From Auanema rhodensis (taxonomy: Eukaryota; Nematoda; Chromadorea; Rhabditida; Rhabditidae): 64,000 nucleotides of DNA. Position 1 is the stretch's first letter; every line of letters begins with the position of its first letter. A model generated the notes under the pieces. It ran no database searches, was not told where the DNA came from, and saw nothing but the letters and a program-made list of their open reading frames with translations. Position numbers and translations under genes: made by a program. Of this stretch, positions 49,656-62,640 are shown piece after piece. Location of the stretch: positions 11,222,001 through 11,286,000 of the forward strand of contig OZ059895.1 in assembly GCA_964057225.1 (NCBI GenBank), in the 5' to 3' direction.

Positions 49656-52553
49656 ATGTTTTCAATTTTCAAGCAGTTTTACTTAGATAGCTCAACCCAA
49701 GGCAGCAATTTATCTTCAATCTTATTTCTATCTTACAGTTATAAACCATTAGTTAATGAACCATCATCTTACCTTTAATGTTTCTATCTATTTCCTATCG
49801 AAAGCAACTTTGTTCAAAAACTATACAACTGTGAAACCTTTCTTAATTTCTTGTATTTGGAGCTCATAAGATTTGATATCATCGAGGGATCCAGATAGAA
49901 CGTGAAAAATTACGTAACTAACATGAAATTGGAAAAAACTATAACTAGGATAAGTATGTGAATCATTGAATATCAGATATTTTCGCTTAGGACCATACCA
50001 CGTTGAAAGTTCGCCATGCAGCTGATTTTCAATTTTAACTCTTTTGTAACAAATGTTTTCAATTTTCAAGCAGTTTTACTCAGATAGCTTAACCCAAGGC
50101 AGCAAATTATCTTTAATCTTATTTCTTCATTACAGTTATAAACCAGTAATTAATAAACCTTTATCTCAACTTCACTGTTTCTATCTATTTACTATCGAAA
50201 GCAACTTTGTTCAAAAACTATACAACTGTGAAACCTTTTTTAATTTCTTGTATTTGGAGCTCATAAGATTTGATATCATTGAGGGATCCAGATAGAACGT
50301 GGAAAATTACGTAACTAACATGAAATTGGAAAAAACTATAACGAGGATAAGTATGTGAATCATTGAATATCAAATATTTTCGCTTAGGACCATACCACGT
50401 TGAAAGTACGCCATGCCGCTGATTTTCAATTTTAACTCTTCTGTAACAAATGTTTTCAATTTCCAAGCAGTTTTACTTAGATAGCTCAACCCAAGGCAGC
50501 AAATTATCTTCAATATTATTTCTATCTTACAGTTATAAACCAATAGTTAATGAACCATCATCTTACCCTTACCGTTTCTATCTATTTCATATCGAAACCA
50601 ACTTTGTTCAAAAACTATACAACTGTGAAACCTTTTTTAATTTCTTGTATTTGGAGCTCATAAGATTTGATATCATTGAGGGATCCAGATAGAACGTGGA
50701 AAATTACATAACTAACATGAAATTGGGAAAAAATTATAACGAGGATAAGTATGTAAATCATTGAATATCAGATATTTTCGCTTACGACCATACCACGTTG
50801 AAAGTACGCCATGCCGCTGATTTTCAATTTTAACTCTTCTGTAACAAATGTTTTCAATTTTCAAGCAGTTTTACTTAGATAGCTCAACCCAAGGCAGCAA
50901 TTTATCTTCAATCTTATTTCTATCTTACAGTTATAAACCATTAGTTAATGAACCATCATCTTACCTTCACTGTTTCTATCTATTTTCTATCAAAAGAAAC
51001 ATTGTTTAAACACTATACAACTGTGAAACCTTTTTTAATTTCTTGTATTTGGAGCTCAAAAGATTTGATATCATTGAGGGACCCAGATAGAACGTGGAAA
51101 ATTACGTAACTAACATGAAATTGGAAAAAACTATAACGAGGATAAGTATGTGAATCATTGAATATCAGATATTTTCGCTTAGGACCATACCACGTTGAAA
51201 GTACGCCATGCCGCTGATTTTCGATTTTAACTCTTTTGTAACAAATGTTTTCAATTTTCAAGCAGTTTTACTTAGATAGCTCAACCCAAGGCAGCAATTT
51301 ATCTTCAATATTATTTCTATCTTACAGTTATAAACCAATAGTTAATGAACCATCATCTTACCTTTACTGTTTCTATCTATTTCCTATCGAAAGCAACTTT
51401 GTTCAAAAACTATACAACTGTGAAACCTTTTTTGATTTCTTGTATTTGGAGCTCATAAGATTTGATATCATCGAGGGATCCAGATAGAACGTGCAAAATT
51501 ACATAACTAACATGAAATTGAAAAAAACTATAACGAGGATAAGTATGCGAAACATTGAATATCAGATATTTTCGCTTAGGACCATACCACGTTGAAAGTA
51601 CGCCATGCCGCTGATTTTCAATTTTAACTCTTCTGTAACAAATGTTTTCAATTTTCAAGCAGTTTTACTCAGATAGCTTAACCCAAGGCAGCAAATTATC
51701 TTTAATCTTATTTCTTCATTACAGTTATAAACCAGTAATTAATGAACCTTTATCTCAACTTCACTGTTTCTATCTATTTCCTATCGAAAGCAACTTTGTT
51801 CAAAAACTATACAACTGTGAAACCTTTTTTAATTTCTTGTATTTGAAGCTCATAAGATTTGATATCATCGAGGGATCCAGATAGAACGTGGAAAATTACA
51901 TAACTAACATGAAATTGAAAAAAACTATAACGAGGATAAGTATGCGAAACATTGAATATCAGATATTTTCGCTTAGGACCATACCACGTTGAAAGTACGC
52001 CATGCCGCTGATTTTCAATATTAACTCTTCTGTAACAAATGTTTTCAATTTCCAAGCAGTTTTACTTAGATAGCTCAACCCAAGGCAGCAAATTATCTTC
52101 AATATTATTTCTATCTTACAGTTATAAACCAATAGTTAATGAACCATCATCTTACCCTTACCGTTTCTATCTATTTCATATCGAAACCAACTTTGTTCAA
52201 AAACTATACAACTGTGAAACCTTTTTTAATTTCTTGTATTTGGAGCTCATAAGATTTGATATCATCGAGGGATCCAGATGCAACGTGGAAAATTACATAA
52301 CTAACATGAAATTGAAAAAAACTATAACGAGGATAAGTATGCGAAACATTGAATATCAGATATTTTCGCTTAGGACCATACCACGTTGAAAGTACGCCAT
52401 GCCGCTGATTTTCAATTTTAACTCTTCTGTAACAAATGTTTTCAATTTTCAAGCAGTTTTACTTAGATAGCTCAACCCAAGGCAGCAAATTATCTTCAAT
52501 CTTATTTCTATCTTACAGATATAAACCAGTAGTTAATGAACCATCATCTTACC
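49377..52553. repeat. 8-monomer HOR (3177 bp), copy 1
   Basis: It pairs with 52554-55761; the left limit is set by the mismatch at 49376/52553. Units: 49656, 50053 (TTCTTCATTA class), 50450 (398), 50848, 51245, 51642 (TTCTTCATTA class), 52039 and 52436. Shared rare markers are CCTTTAATGTTTC near 49782, TATTTGAAGCTC (SacI lost) near 51841, TTCAATATTAAC near 52015, GATGCAACGTGG near 52278 and CAGATATAAACC near 52517. About 50275-50395 differs from copy 2 at several sites (ATTGAG, TTACGTAA, TGTGAATC, CAAATATT). Confidence 0.93.
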
Positions 52554-55500
52554 TTTACTGTTTCTATCTATTTCCTATCGAAAGCAACTTTGTTCAAAAA
52601 CTATACAACTGTGAAACCTTTTTTGATTTCTTGTATTTGGAGCTCATAAGATTAGATATCATCGAGGGATCCAGATAGAACGTGCAAAATTACATAACTA
52701 ACATGAAATTGAAAAAAACTATAACGAGGATAAGTATGCGAAACATTGAATATCAGATATTTTCGCTTAGGACCATACCACGTTGAAAGTACGCCATGCC
52801 GCTGATTTTCGATTTTAACTCTTTTGTAACAAATGTTTTCAATTTTCAAGCAGTTTTACTTAGATAGCTCAACCCAAGGCAGCAATTTATCTTCAATCTT
52901 ATTTCTATCTTACAGTTATAAACCATTAGTTAATGAACCATCATCTTACCTTTAATGTTTCTATCTATTTCCTATCGAAAGCAACTTTGTTCAAAAACTA
53001 TACAACTGTGAAACCTTTCTTAATTTCTTGTATTTGGAGCTCATAAGATTTGATATCATCGAGGGATCCAGATAGAACGTGAAAAATTACGTAACTAACA
53101 TGAAATTGGAAAAAACTATAACTAGGATAAGTATGTGAATCATTGAATATCAGATATTTTCGCTTAGGACCATACCACGTTGAAAGTTCGCCATGCAGCT
53201 GATTTTCAATTTTAACTCTTTTGTAACAAATGTTTTCAATTTTCAAGCAGTTTTACTCAGATAGCTTAACCCAAGGCAGCAAATTATCTCTAATCTTATT
53301 TCTTCATTACAGTTATAAACCAGTAATTAATAAACCTTTATCTCAACTTCACTGTTTCTATCTATTTACTATCGAAAGCAACTTTGTTCAAAAACTATAC
53401 AACTGTGAAACCTTTTTTAATTTCTTGTATTTGGAGCTCATAAGATTTGATATCATCGAGGGATCCAGATAGAACGTGGAAAATTACATAACTAACATGA
53501 AATTGAAAAAAACTATAACGAGGATAAGTATGCGAAACATTGAATATCAGATATTTTCGCTTAGGACCATACCACGTTGAAAGTACGCCATGCCGTTGAT
53601 TTTCAATTTTAACTCTTCTGTAACAAATGTTTTCAATTTCCAAGCAGTTTTACTTAGATAGCTCAACCCAAGGCAGCAAATTATCTTCAATATTATTTCT
53701 ATCTTACAGTTATAAACCAATAGTTAATGAACCATCATCTTACCCTTACCGTTTCTATCTATTTCATATCGAAACCAACTTTGTTCAAAAACTATACAAC
53801 TGTGAAACCTTTTTTAATTTCTTGTATTTGGAGCTCATAAGATTTGATATCATTGAGGGATCCAGATAGAACGTGGAAAATTACATAACTAACATGAAAT
53901 TGGGAAAAAATTATAACGAGGATAAGTATGTAAATCATTGAATATCAGATATTTTCGCTTACGACCATACCACGTTGAAAGTACGCCATGCCGCTGATTT
54001 TCAATTTTAACTCTTCTGTAACAAATGTTTTCAATTTTCAAGCAGTTTTACTTAGATAGCTCAACCCAAGGCAGCAATTTATCTTCAATCTTATTTCTAT
54101 CTTACAGTTATAAACCATTAGTTAATGAACCATCATCTTACCTTCACTGTTTCTATCTATTTTCTATCAAAAGAAACATTGTTTAAACACTATACAACTG
54201 TGAAACCTTTTTTAATTTCTTGTATTTGGAGCTCAAAAGATTTGATATCATTGAGGGACCCAGATAGAACGTGGAAAATTACGTAACTAACATGAAATTG
54301 GAAAAAACTATAACGAGGATAAGTATGTGAATCATTGAATATCAGATATTTTCGCTTAGGACCATACCACGTTGAAAGTACGCCATGCCGCTGATTTTCG
54401 ATTTTAACTCTTTTGTAACAAATGTTTTCAATTTTCAAGCAGTTTTACTTAGATAGCTCAACCCAAGGCAGCAATTTATCTTCAATATTATTTCTATCTT
54501 ACAGTTATAAACCAATAGTTAATGAACCATCATCTTACCTTTACTGTTTCTATCTATTTCCTATCGAAAGCAACTTTGTTCAAAAACTATACAACTGTGA
54601 AACCTTTTTTGATTTCTTGTATTTGGAGCTCATAAGATTTGATATCATCGAGGGATCCAGATAGAACGTGCAAAATTACATAACTAACATGAAATTGAAA
54701 AAAACTATAACGAGGATAAGTATGCGAAACATTGAATATCAGATATTTTCGCTTAGGACCATACCACGTTGAAAGTACGCCATGCCGCTGATTTTCAATT
54801 TTAACTCTTCTGTAACAAATGTTTTCAATTTTCAAGCAGTTTTACTCAGATAGCTTAACCCAAGGCAGCAAATTATCTTTAATCTTATTTCTTCATTACA
54901 GTTATAAACCAGTAATTAATGAACCTTTATCTCAACTTCACTGTTTCTATCTATTTCCTATCGAAAGCAACTTTGTTCAAAAACTATACAACTGTGAAAC
55001 CTTTTTTAATTTCTTGTATTTGAAGCTCATAAGATTTGATATCATCGAGGGATCCAGATAGAACGTGGAAAATTACATAACTAACATGAAATTGAAAAAA
55101 ACTATAACGAGGATAAGTATGCGAAACATTGAATATCAGATATTTTCGCTTAGGACCATACCACGTTGAAAGTACGCCATGCCGCTGATTTTCAATATTA
55201 ACTCTTCTGTAACAAATGTTTTCAATTTCCAAGCAGTTTTACTTAGATAGCTCAACCCAAGGCAGCAAATTATCTTCAATATTATTTCTATCTTACAGTT
55301 ATAAACCAATAGTTAATGAACCATCATCTTACCCTTACCGTTTCTATCTATTTCATATCGAAACCAACTTTGTTCAAAAACTATACAACTGTGAAACCTT
55401 TTTTAATTTCTTGTATTTGGAGCTCATAAGATTTGATATCATCGAGGGATCCAGATGCAACGTGGAAAATTACATAACTAACATGAAATTGAAAAAAACT

Positions 55501-55761
55501 ATAACGAGGATAAGTATGCGAAACATTGAATATCAGATATTTTCGCTTAGGACCATACCACGTTGAAAGTACGCCATGCCGCTGATTTTCAATTTTAACT
55601 CTTCTGTAACAAATGTTTTCAATTTTCAAGCAGTTTTACTTAGATAGCTCAACCCAAGGCAGCAAATTATCTTCAATCTTATTTCTATCTTACAGATATA
55701 AACCAGTAGTTAATGAACCATCATCTTACCTTTACTGTTTCTATCTATTTCCTATCGAAAG
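52554..55761. repeat. 8-monomer HOR (3177 bp), copy 2
   Basis: Units: 52833, 53230 (TTCTTCATTA class), 53627 (398), 54025, 54422, 54819 (TTCTTCATTA class), 55216 and 55613. Private changes are TTATCTCTAATC near 53285 and GCCGTTGATT near 53593. The pairing with copy 1 ends when GAAAGCAACTTTG gives way to GAAAGAAACATTG near 55762. Confidence 0.93.
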
Positions 55762-56786
55762 AAACATTGTTTAAACACTATACAACTGTGAAGCCTTTTT
55801 TAATTTCTTGTATTTGGAGCTCATAAGATTTGATATCATCGAGGGATCCAGATAGAACGTGAAAAATTACCTAACTAACATGAAATTGGAAACAACTATA
55901 ACGAGGATAAGTATGTGAATCATTGAATATCAGATATTTTCGCTTAGGACCATACCACGTTGAAAGTTCGCCATGCAGCTGATTTTCAATTTTAACTCTT
56001 TTGTAACAAATGTTTTCAATTTTCAAGCAGTTTTACTCAGATAGCTTAACCCAAGGCAGCAAATTATCTTCAATATTATTTCTATCTTACAGTTATAAAC
56101 CAATAGTTAATGAACCATCATCTTACCTTTACTGTTTCTATCTATTTCCTATCGAAAGCAACTTTGTTCAAACACTATACAACTGTGAAACCTTTTTTAA
56201 TTTCTTGTATTTGGAGCTCATAAGATTTGATATCATCGAGGGATCCAGATAGAACGTGGAAAATTACATAACTAACATGAAATTGGGAAAAAATTATAAC
56301 GAGGATAAGTATGTGAAACATTGAATATCAGATATTTTTGCTTACAACTATACCACGTTGTAAGTACGCCATGCCGCTGATTTTCAATTTTAACTCTTTT
56401 GTAACAAATGTTTTCAATTTTCAAGCAGTTTTACTTAGATAGCTCAACCCAAGGCAGCAATTTATCTTCAATATTATTTTTATCTTACAGTTATAAACCA
56501 ATAGTTAATGAACCATCATCTTACCTTTACTGTTTCTATCTATTTCCTATCGAAAGCAACTTTGTTCAAACACTATACAATTGTGAAACCTTTTTTAATT
56601 TCTTGTATTTGGAGCTCATAAGATTTGATATCATCGAGGGATCCAGATAGAACGTGGAAAATTACATAACTAACATGAAATTGAAAAAAACTATAACGAG
56701 GATAAGTATGCGAAACATTGAATATCAGATATTTTCGCTTAGGACCATACCACGTTGAAAGTACGCCATGCCGCTGATTTTCAATT
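55198..56786. repeat. 4-monomer HOR (1589 bp), copy 1
   Basis: Units: 55216, 55613, 56010 (398) and 56408. It pairs with 56787-58245. Rare markers: GATGCAACGTGG near 55455, GTGAAGCC near 55791, CTTACAACTATACC near 56339 and ATACAATTGTG near 56576. ATTACCTAAC near 55867 is private. It overlaps the end of the 8-monomer copy, so two monomers are shared by both repeat layers. Confidence 0.88.
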
Positions 56787-58245
56787 TTAACTCTTCTGTA
56801 ACAAATGTTTTCAATTTCCAAGCAGTTTTACTTAGATAGCTCAACCCAAGGCAGCAAATTATCTTCAATATTATTTCTATCTTACAGTTATAAACCAATA
56901 GTTAATGAACCATCATCTTACCCTTACCGTTTCTATCTATTTCATATCGAAACCAACTTTGTTCAAAAACTATACAACTGTGAAACCTTTTTTAATTTCT
57001 TGTATTTGGAGCTCATAAGATTTGATATCATCGAGGGATCCAGATGCAACGTGGAAAATTACATAACTAACATGAAATTGAAAAAAACTATAACGAGGAT
57101 AAGTATGCGAAACATTGAATATCAGATATTTTCGCTTAGGACCATACCACGTTGAAAGTACGCCATGCCGCTGATTTTCAATTTTAACTCTTCTGTAACA
57201 AATGTTTTCAATTTTCAAGCAGTTTTACTTAGATAGCTCAACCCAAGGCAGCAAATTATCTTCAATCTTATTTCTATCTTACAGATATAAACCAGTAGTT
57301 AATGAACCATCATCTTACCTTTACTGTTTCTATCTATTTCCTATCGAAAGAAACATTGTTTAAACACTATACAACTGTGAAGCCTTTTTTAATTTCTTGT
57401 ATTTGGAGCTCATAAGATTTGATATCATCGAGGGATCCAGATAGAACGTGAAAAATTACGTAACTAACATGAAATTGGAAACAACTATAACGAGGTTAAG
57501 TATGTGAATCATTGAATATCAGATATTTTCGCTTAGGACCATACCACGTTGAAAGTTCGCCATGCAGCTGATTTTCAATTTTAACTCTTTTGTAACAAAT
57601 GTTTTCAATTTTCAAGCAGTTTTACTCAGATAGCTTAACCCAAGGCAGCAAATTATCTTCAATATTATTTCTATCTTACAGTTATAAACCAATAGTTAAT
57701 GAACCATCATCTTACCTTTACTGTTTCTATCTATTTCCTATCGAAAGCAACTTTGTTCAAACACTATACAACTGTGAAACCTTTTTTAATTTCTTGTATT
57801 TGGAGCTCATAAGATTTGATATCATCGAGGGATCCAGATAGAACGTGGAAAATTACATAACTAACATGAAATTGGGAAAAAATTATAACGAGGATAAGTA
57901 TGTGAAACATTGAATATCAGATATTTTTGCTCACAACTATACCACGTTGTAAGTACGCCATGCCGCTGATTTTCAATTTTAACTCTTTTGTAACAAATGT
58001 TTTCAATTTTCAAGCAGTTTTACTTAGATAGCTCAACCCAAGGCAGCAATTTATCTTCAATATTATTTTTATCTTACAGTTATAAACCAATAGTTAATGA
58101 ACCATCATCTTACCTTTACTGTTTCTATCTATTTCCTATCGAAAGCAACTTTGTTCAAACACTATACAATTGTGAAACCTTTTTTAATTTCTTGTATTTG
58201 GAGCTCATAAGATTTGATATCATCGAGGGATCCAGATAGAACGTG
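56787..58245. repeat. 4-monomer HOR (1589 bp), copy 2
   Basis: Units: 56805, 57202, 57599 (398) and 57997. Markers recur at +1589 (near 57044, 57380, 57928 and 58165). Private changes are GAGGTTAAG near 57491 and GCTCACAAC near 57929. It ends where GAACGTGAAAAAT replaces GAACGTGGAAAAT near 58246. Confidence 0.88.
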
Positions 58246-59420
58246 AAAAATTACGTAACTAACATGAAATTGGAAAAAACTATAACTAGGATAAGTATGT
58301 GAATCATTGAATATCAGATATTTTCGCTTAGGACCATACCACGTTGAAAGTTCGCCATGCAGCTGATTTTCAATTTTAACTCTTTTGTAACAAATGTTTT
58401 CAATTTTCAAGCAGTTTTACTCAGATAGCTTAACCCAAGGCAGCAAATTATCTTTAATCTTATTTCTTCATTACAGTTATAAACCAGTAATTAATAAACC
58501 TTTATCTCAACTTCACTGTTTCTATCTATTTACTATCGAAAGCAACTTTGTTCAAAAACTATACAACTGTGAAACCTTTTTTAATTTCTTGTATTTGGAG
58601 CTCATAAGATTTGATATCATCGAGGGATCCAGATAGAACGTGGAAAATTACATAACTAACATGAAATTGAAAAAAACTATAATGAGGATAAGTATGCGAA
58701 ACATTGAATATCAGATATTTTCGCTTAGGACCATACCACGTTGAAAGTACGCCATGCCGCTGATTTTCAATTTTAACTCTTCTGTAACAAATGTTTTCAA
58801 TTTCCAAGCAGTTTTACTTAGATAGCTCAACCCAAGGCAGCAAATTATCTTCAATATTATTTCTATCTTACAGTTATAAACCAATAGTTAATGAACCATC
58901 ATCTTACCCTTACCGTTTCTATCTATTTCATATCGAAACCAACTTTGTTCAAAAACTATACAACTGTGAAACCTTTTTTAATTTCTTGTATTTGGAGCTC
59001 ATAAGATTTGATATCATTGAGGGATCCAGATAGAACGTGGAAAATTACATAACTAACATGAAATTGGGAAAAAATTATAACGAGGATAAGTATGTAAATC
59101 ATTGAATATCAGATATTTTCGCTTACGACCATACCACGTTGAAAGTACGCCATGCCGCTGATTTTCAATTTTAACTCTTCTGTAACAAATGTTTTCAATT
59201 TTCAAACAGTTTTACTTAGATAGCTCAACCCAAGGCAGCAATTTATCTTCAATCTTATTTCTATCTTACAGTTATAAACCATTAGTTAATGAACCATCAT
59301 CTTACCTTCACTGTTTCTATCTATTTTCTATCAAAAGAAACATTGTTTAAACATTATACAACTGTGAAGCCTTTTTTAATTTCTTGTATTTGGAGCTCAT
59401 AAGATTTGATATCATCGAGG
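58246..59420. repeat. Satellite monomers 58394, 58791 and 59189
   Basis: They match 53230, 53627 and 54025 (offset 5164), including the last TTCTTCATTA-class unit of the window at 58394. Private changes are ATAATGAGG near 58679 and AAACATTATAC near 59350. They separate the two 4-monomer HORs. Confidence 0.83.
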
Positions 59421-61008
59421 GATCCAGATGCAACGTGGAAAATTACATAACTAACATGAAATTGAAAAAAACTATAACGAGGATAAGTATGCGAAACATT
59501 GAATATCAGATATTTTCGCTTAGGACCATACCACGTTGAAAGTACGCCATGCCGCTGATTTTCAATTTTAACTCTTCTGTAACAAATGTTTTCAATTTTC
59601 AAGCAGTTTTACTTAGATAGCTCAACCCAAGGCAGCAAATTATCTTCAATCTTATTTCTATCTTACAGATATAAACCAGTAGTTAATGAACCATCATCTT
59701 ACCTTTACTGTTTCTATCTATTTCCTATCGAAAGAAACATTGTTTAAACACTATACAACTGTGAAGCCTTTTTTAATTTCTTGTATTTGGAGCTCATAAG
59801 ATTTGATATCATCGAGGGATCCAGATAGAACGTGAAAAATTACGTAACTAACATGAAATTGGAAACAACTATAACGAGGATAAGTATGTGAATCATTGAA
59901 TATCAGATATTTTCGCTTAGGACCATACCACGTTGAAAGTTCGCCATGCAGCTGATTTTCAATTTTAACTCTTTTGTAACAAATGTTTTCAATTTTCAAG
60001 CAGTTTTACTTAGATAGCTCAACCCAAGGCAGCAATTTATCTTCAATATTATTTTTATCTTACAGTTATAAACCAATAGTTAATGAACCATCATCTTACC
60101 TTCACTGTTTCTATCTATTTTCTATCAAAAGAAACATTGTTTAAACACTATACAACTGTGAAACCTTTTTTAATTTCTTGTATTTGGAGCTCAAAAGATT
60201 TGATATCATTGAGGGACCCAGATAGAACGTGGAAAATTACGTAACTAACATGAAATTGGAAAAAACTATAACGAGGAAAAGTATGTAAATCATTGAATAT
60301 CAGATATTTTCGCTTAGGACCATACCACGTTGAAAGTACGCCATGCCGCTGATTTTCAATTTTAACTCTTCTGTAACAAATGTTTTCAATTTTCAAGCAG
60401 TTTTACTTAGATAGCTCAACCCAAGGCAGCAAATTATCTTCAATCTTATTTCTATCTTACAGATATAAACCAGTAGTTAATGAACCATCATCTTACCTTT
60501 ACTGTTTCTATCTATTTCCTATCGAAAGAAACATTGTTTAAACACTATACAACTGTGAAGCCTTTTTTAATTTCTTGTATTTGGAGCTCATAAGATTTGA
60601 TATCATCGAGGGATCCAGATAGAACGTGAAAAATTACGTAACTAACATGAAATTGAAAACAACTATAACGAGGATAAGTATGTGAATCATTGAATATGAG
60701 ATATTTTCGCTTAGGACCATACCACGTTGAAAGTTCGCCATGCAGCTGATTTTCAATTTTAACTCTTTTGTAACAAATGTTTTCAATTTTCAAGCAGTTT
60801 TACTCAGATAGCTTAACCCAAGGCAGCAAATTATCTTCAATATTATTTCTATCTTACAGTTATAAACCAATAGTTAATGAACCATCATCTTACCTTTACT
60901 GTTTCTATCTATTTCCTATCGAAAGCAACTTTGTTCAAACACTATACAACTGTGAAACCTTTTTTAATTTCTTGTATTTGGAGCTCATAAGATTTGATAT
61001 CATCGAGG
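59421..61008. repeat. Second 4-monomer HOR (1588 bp), copy 1
   Basis: Units: 59586, 59983, 60380 and 60777. It pairs with 61009-62640. Rare markers: GGAAACAACTATAAC near 59867, ATTATTTTTATC near 60048, GAGGAAAAGTATG near 60273, GAAAACAACTATAAC near 60654 and GAATATGAGATATT near 60692 (which breaks the AATATC dyad). Confidence 0.9.
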
Positions 61009-62640
61009 GATCCAGATAGAACGTGGAAAATTACATAACTAACATGAAATTGAAAAAAACTATAACGAGGATAAGTATGCGAAACATTGAATATCAGATA
61101 TTTTCGCTTAGGACCATACCACGTTGAAAGTACGCCATGCCGCTGATTTTCAATTTTAACTCTTCTGTAACAAATGTTTTCAATTTTCAAGCAGTTTTAC
61201 TTAGATAGCTCAACCCAAGGCAGCAAATTATCTTCAATCTTATTTCTATCTTACAGATATAAACCAGTAGTTAATGAACCATCATCTTACCTTTACTGTT
61301 TCTATCTATTTCCTATCGAAAGAAACATTGTTTAAACACTATACAACTGTGAAGCCTTTTTTAATTTCTTGTATTTGGAGCTCATAAGATTTGATATCAT
61401 CGAGGGATCCAGATAGAACGTGAAAAATTACGTAACTAACATGAAATTGGAAACAACTATAACGAGGATAAGTATGTGAATCATTGAATATCAGATATTT
61501 TCGCTTAGGACCATACCACGTTGAAAGTTCGCCATGCAGCTGATTTTCAATTTTAACTCTTTTGTAACAAATGTTTTCAATTTTCAAGCAGTTTTACTTA
61601 GATAGCTCAACCCAAGGCAGCAATTTATCTTCAATATTATTTTTATCTTACAGTTATAAACCAATAGTTAATGAACCATCATCTTACCTTCACTGTTTCT
61701 ATCTATTTTCTATCAAAAGAAACATTGTTTAAACACTATACAACTGTGAAACCTTTTTTAATTTCTTGTATTTGGAGCTCAAAAGATTTGATATCATTGA
61801 GGGACCCAGATAGAACGTGGAAAATTACGTAACTAACATGAAATTGGAAAAAACTATAACGAGGAAAAGTATGTAAATCATTGAATATCAGATATTTTCG
61901 CTTAGGACCATACCACGTTGAAAGTACGCCATGCCGCTGATTTTCAATTTTAACTCTTCTGTAACAAATGTTTTCAATTTTCAAGCAGTTTTACTTAGAT
62001 AGCTCAACCCAAGGCAGCAAATTATCTTCAATCTTATTTCTATCTTACAGATATAAACCAGTAGTTAATGAACCATCATCTTACCTTTACTGTTTCTATC
62101 TATTTCCTATCGAAAGAAACATTGTTTAAACACTATACAACTGTGAAGCCTTTTTTAATTTCTTGTATTTGGAGCTCATAAGATTTGATATCATCGAGGG
62201 ATCCAGATAGAACGTGAAAAATTACGTAACTAACATGAAATTGAAAACAACTATAACGAGGATAAGTATGTGAATCATTGAATATGAGATATTTTCGCTT
62301 AGGACCATACCACGTTGAAAGTTCGCCATGCAGCTGATTTTCAATTTTAACTCTTTTGTAACAAATGTTTTCAATTTTCAAGCAGTTTTACTCAGATAGC
62401 TTAACCCAAGGCAGCAAATTATCTTCAATATTATTTCTATCTTACAGTTATAAACCAATAGTTAATGAACCATCATCTTACCTTTACTGTTTCTATCTAT
62501 TTCCTATCGAAAGCAACTTTGTTCAAACACTATACAACTGTGAAACCTTTTTTAATTTCTTGTATTTGGAGCTCATAAGATTTGATATCATCGAGGGATC
62601 CAGATAGAACGTGGAAAATTACATAACTAACATGAAATTG
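61009..62640. repeat. Second 4-monomer HOR (1588 bp), copy 2
   Basis: Units: 61174, 61571, 61968 and 62365. All markers of copy 1 recur at +1588 (near 61455, 61636, 61861, 62242 and 62280). Pairing ends at 62640, where the 398-bp A-tract variant TTGGGAAAAAATT starts in this copy only. Confidence 0.9.
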
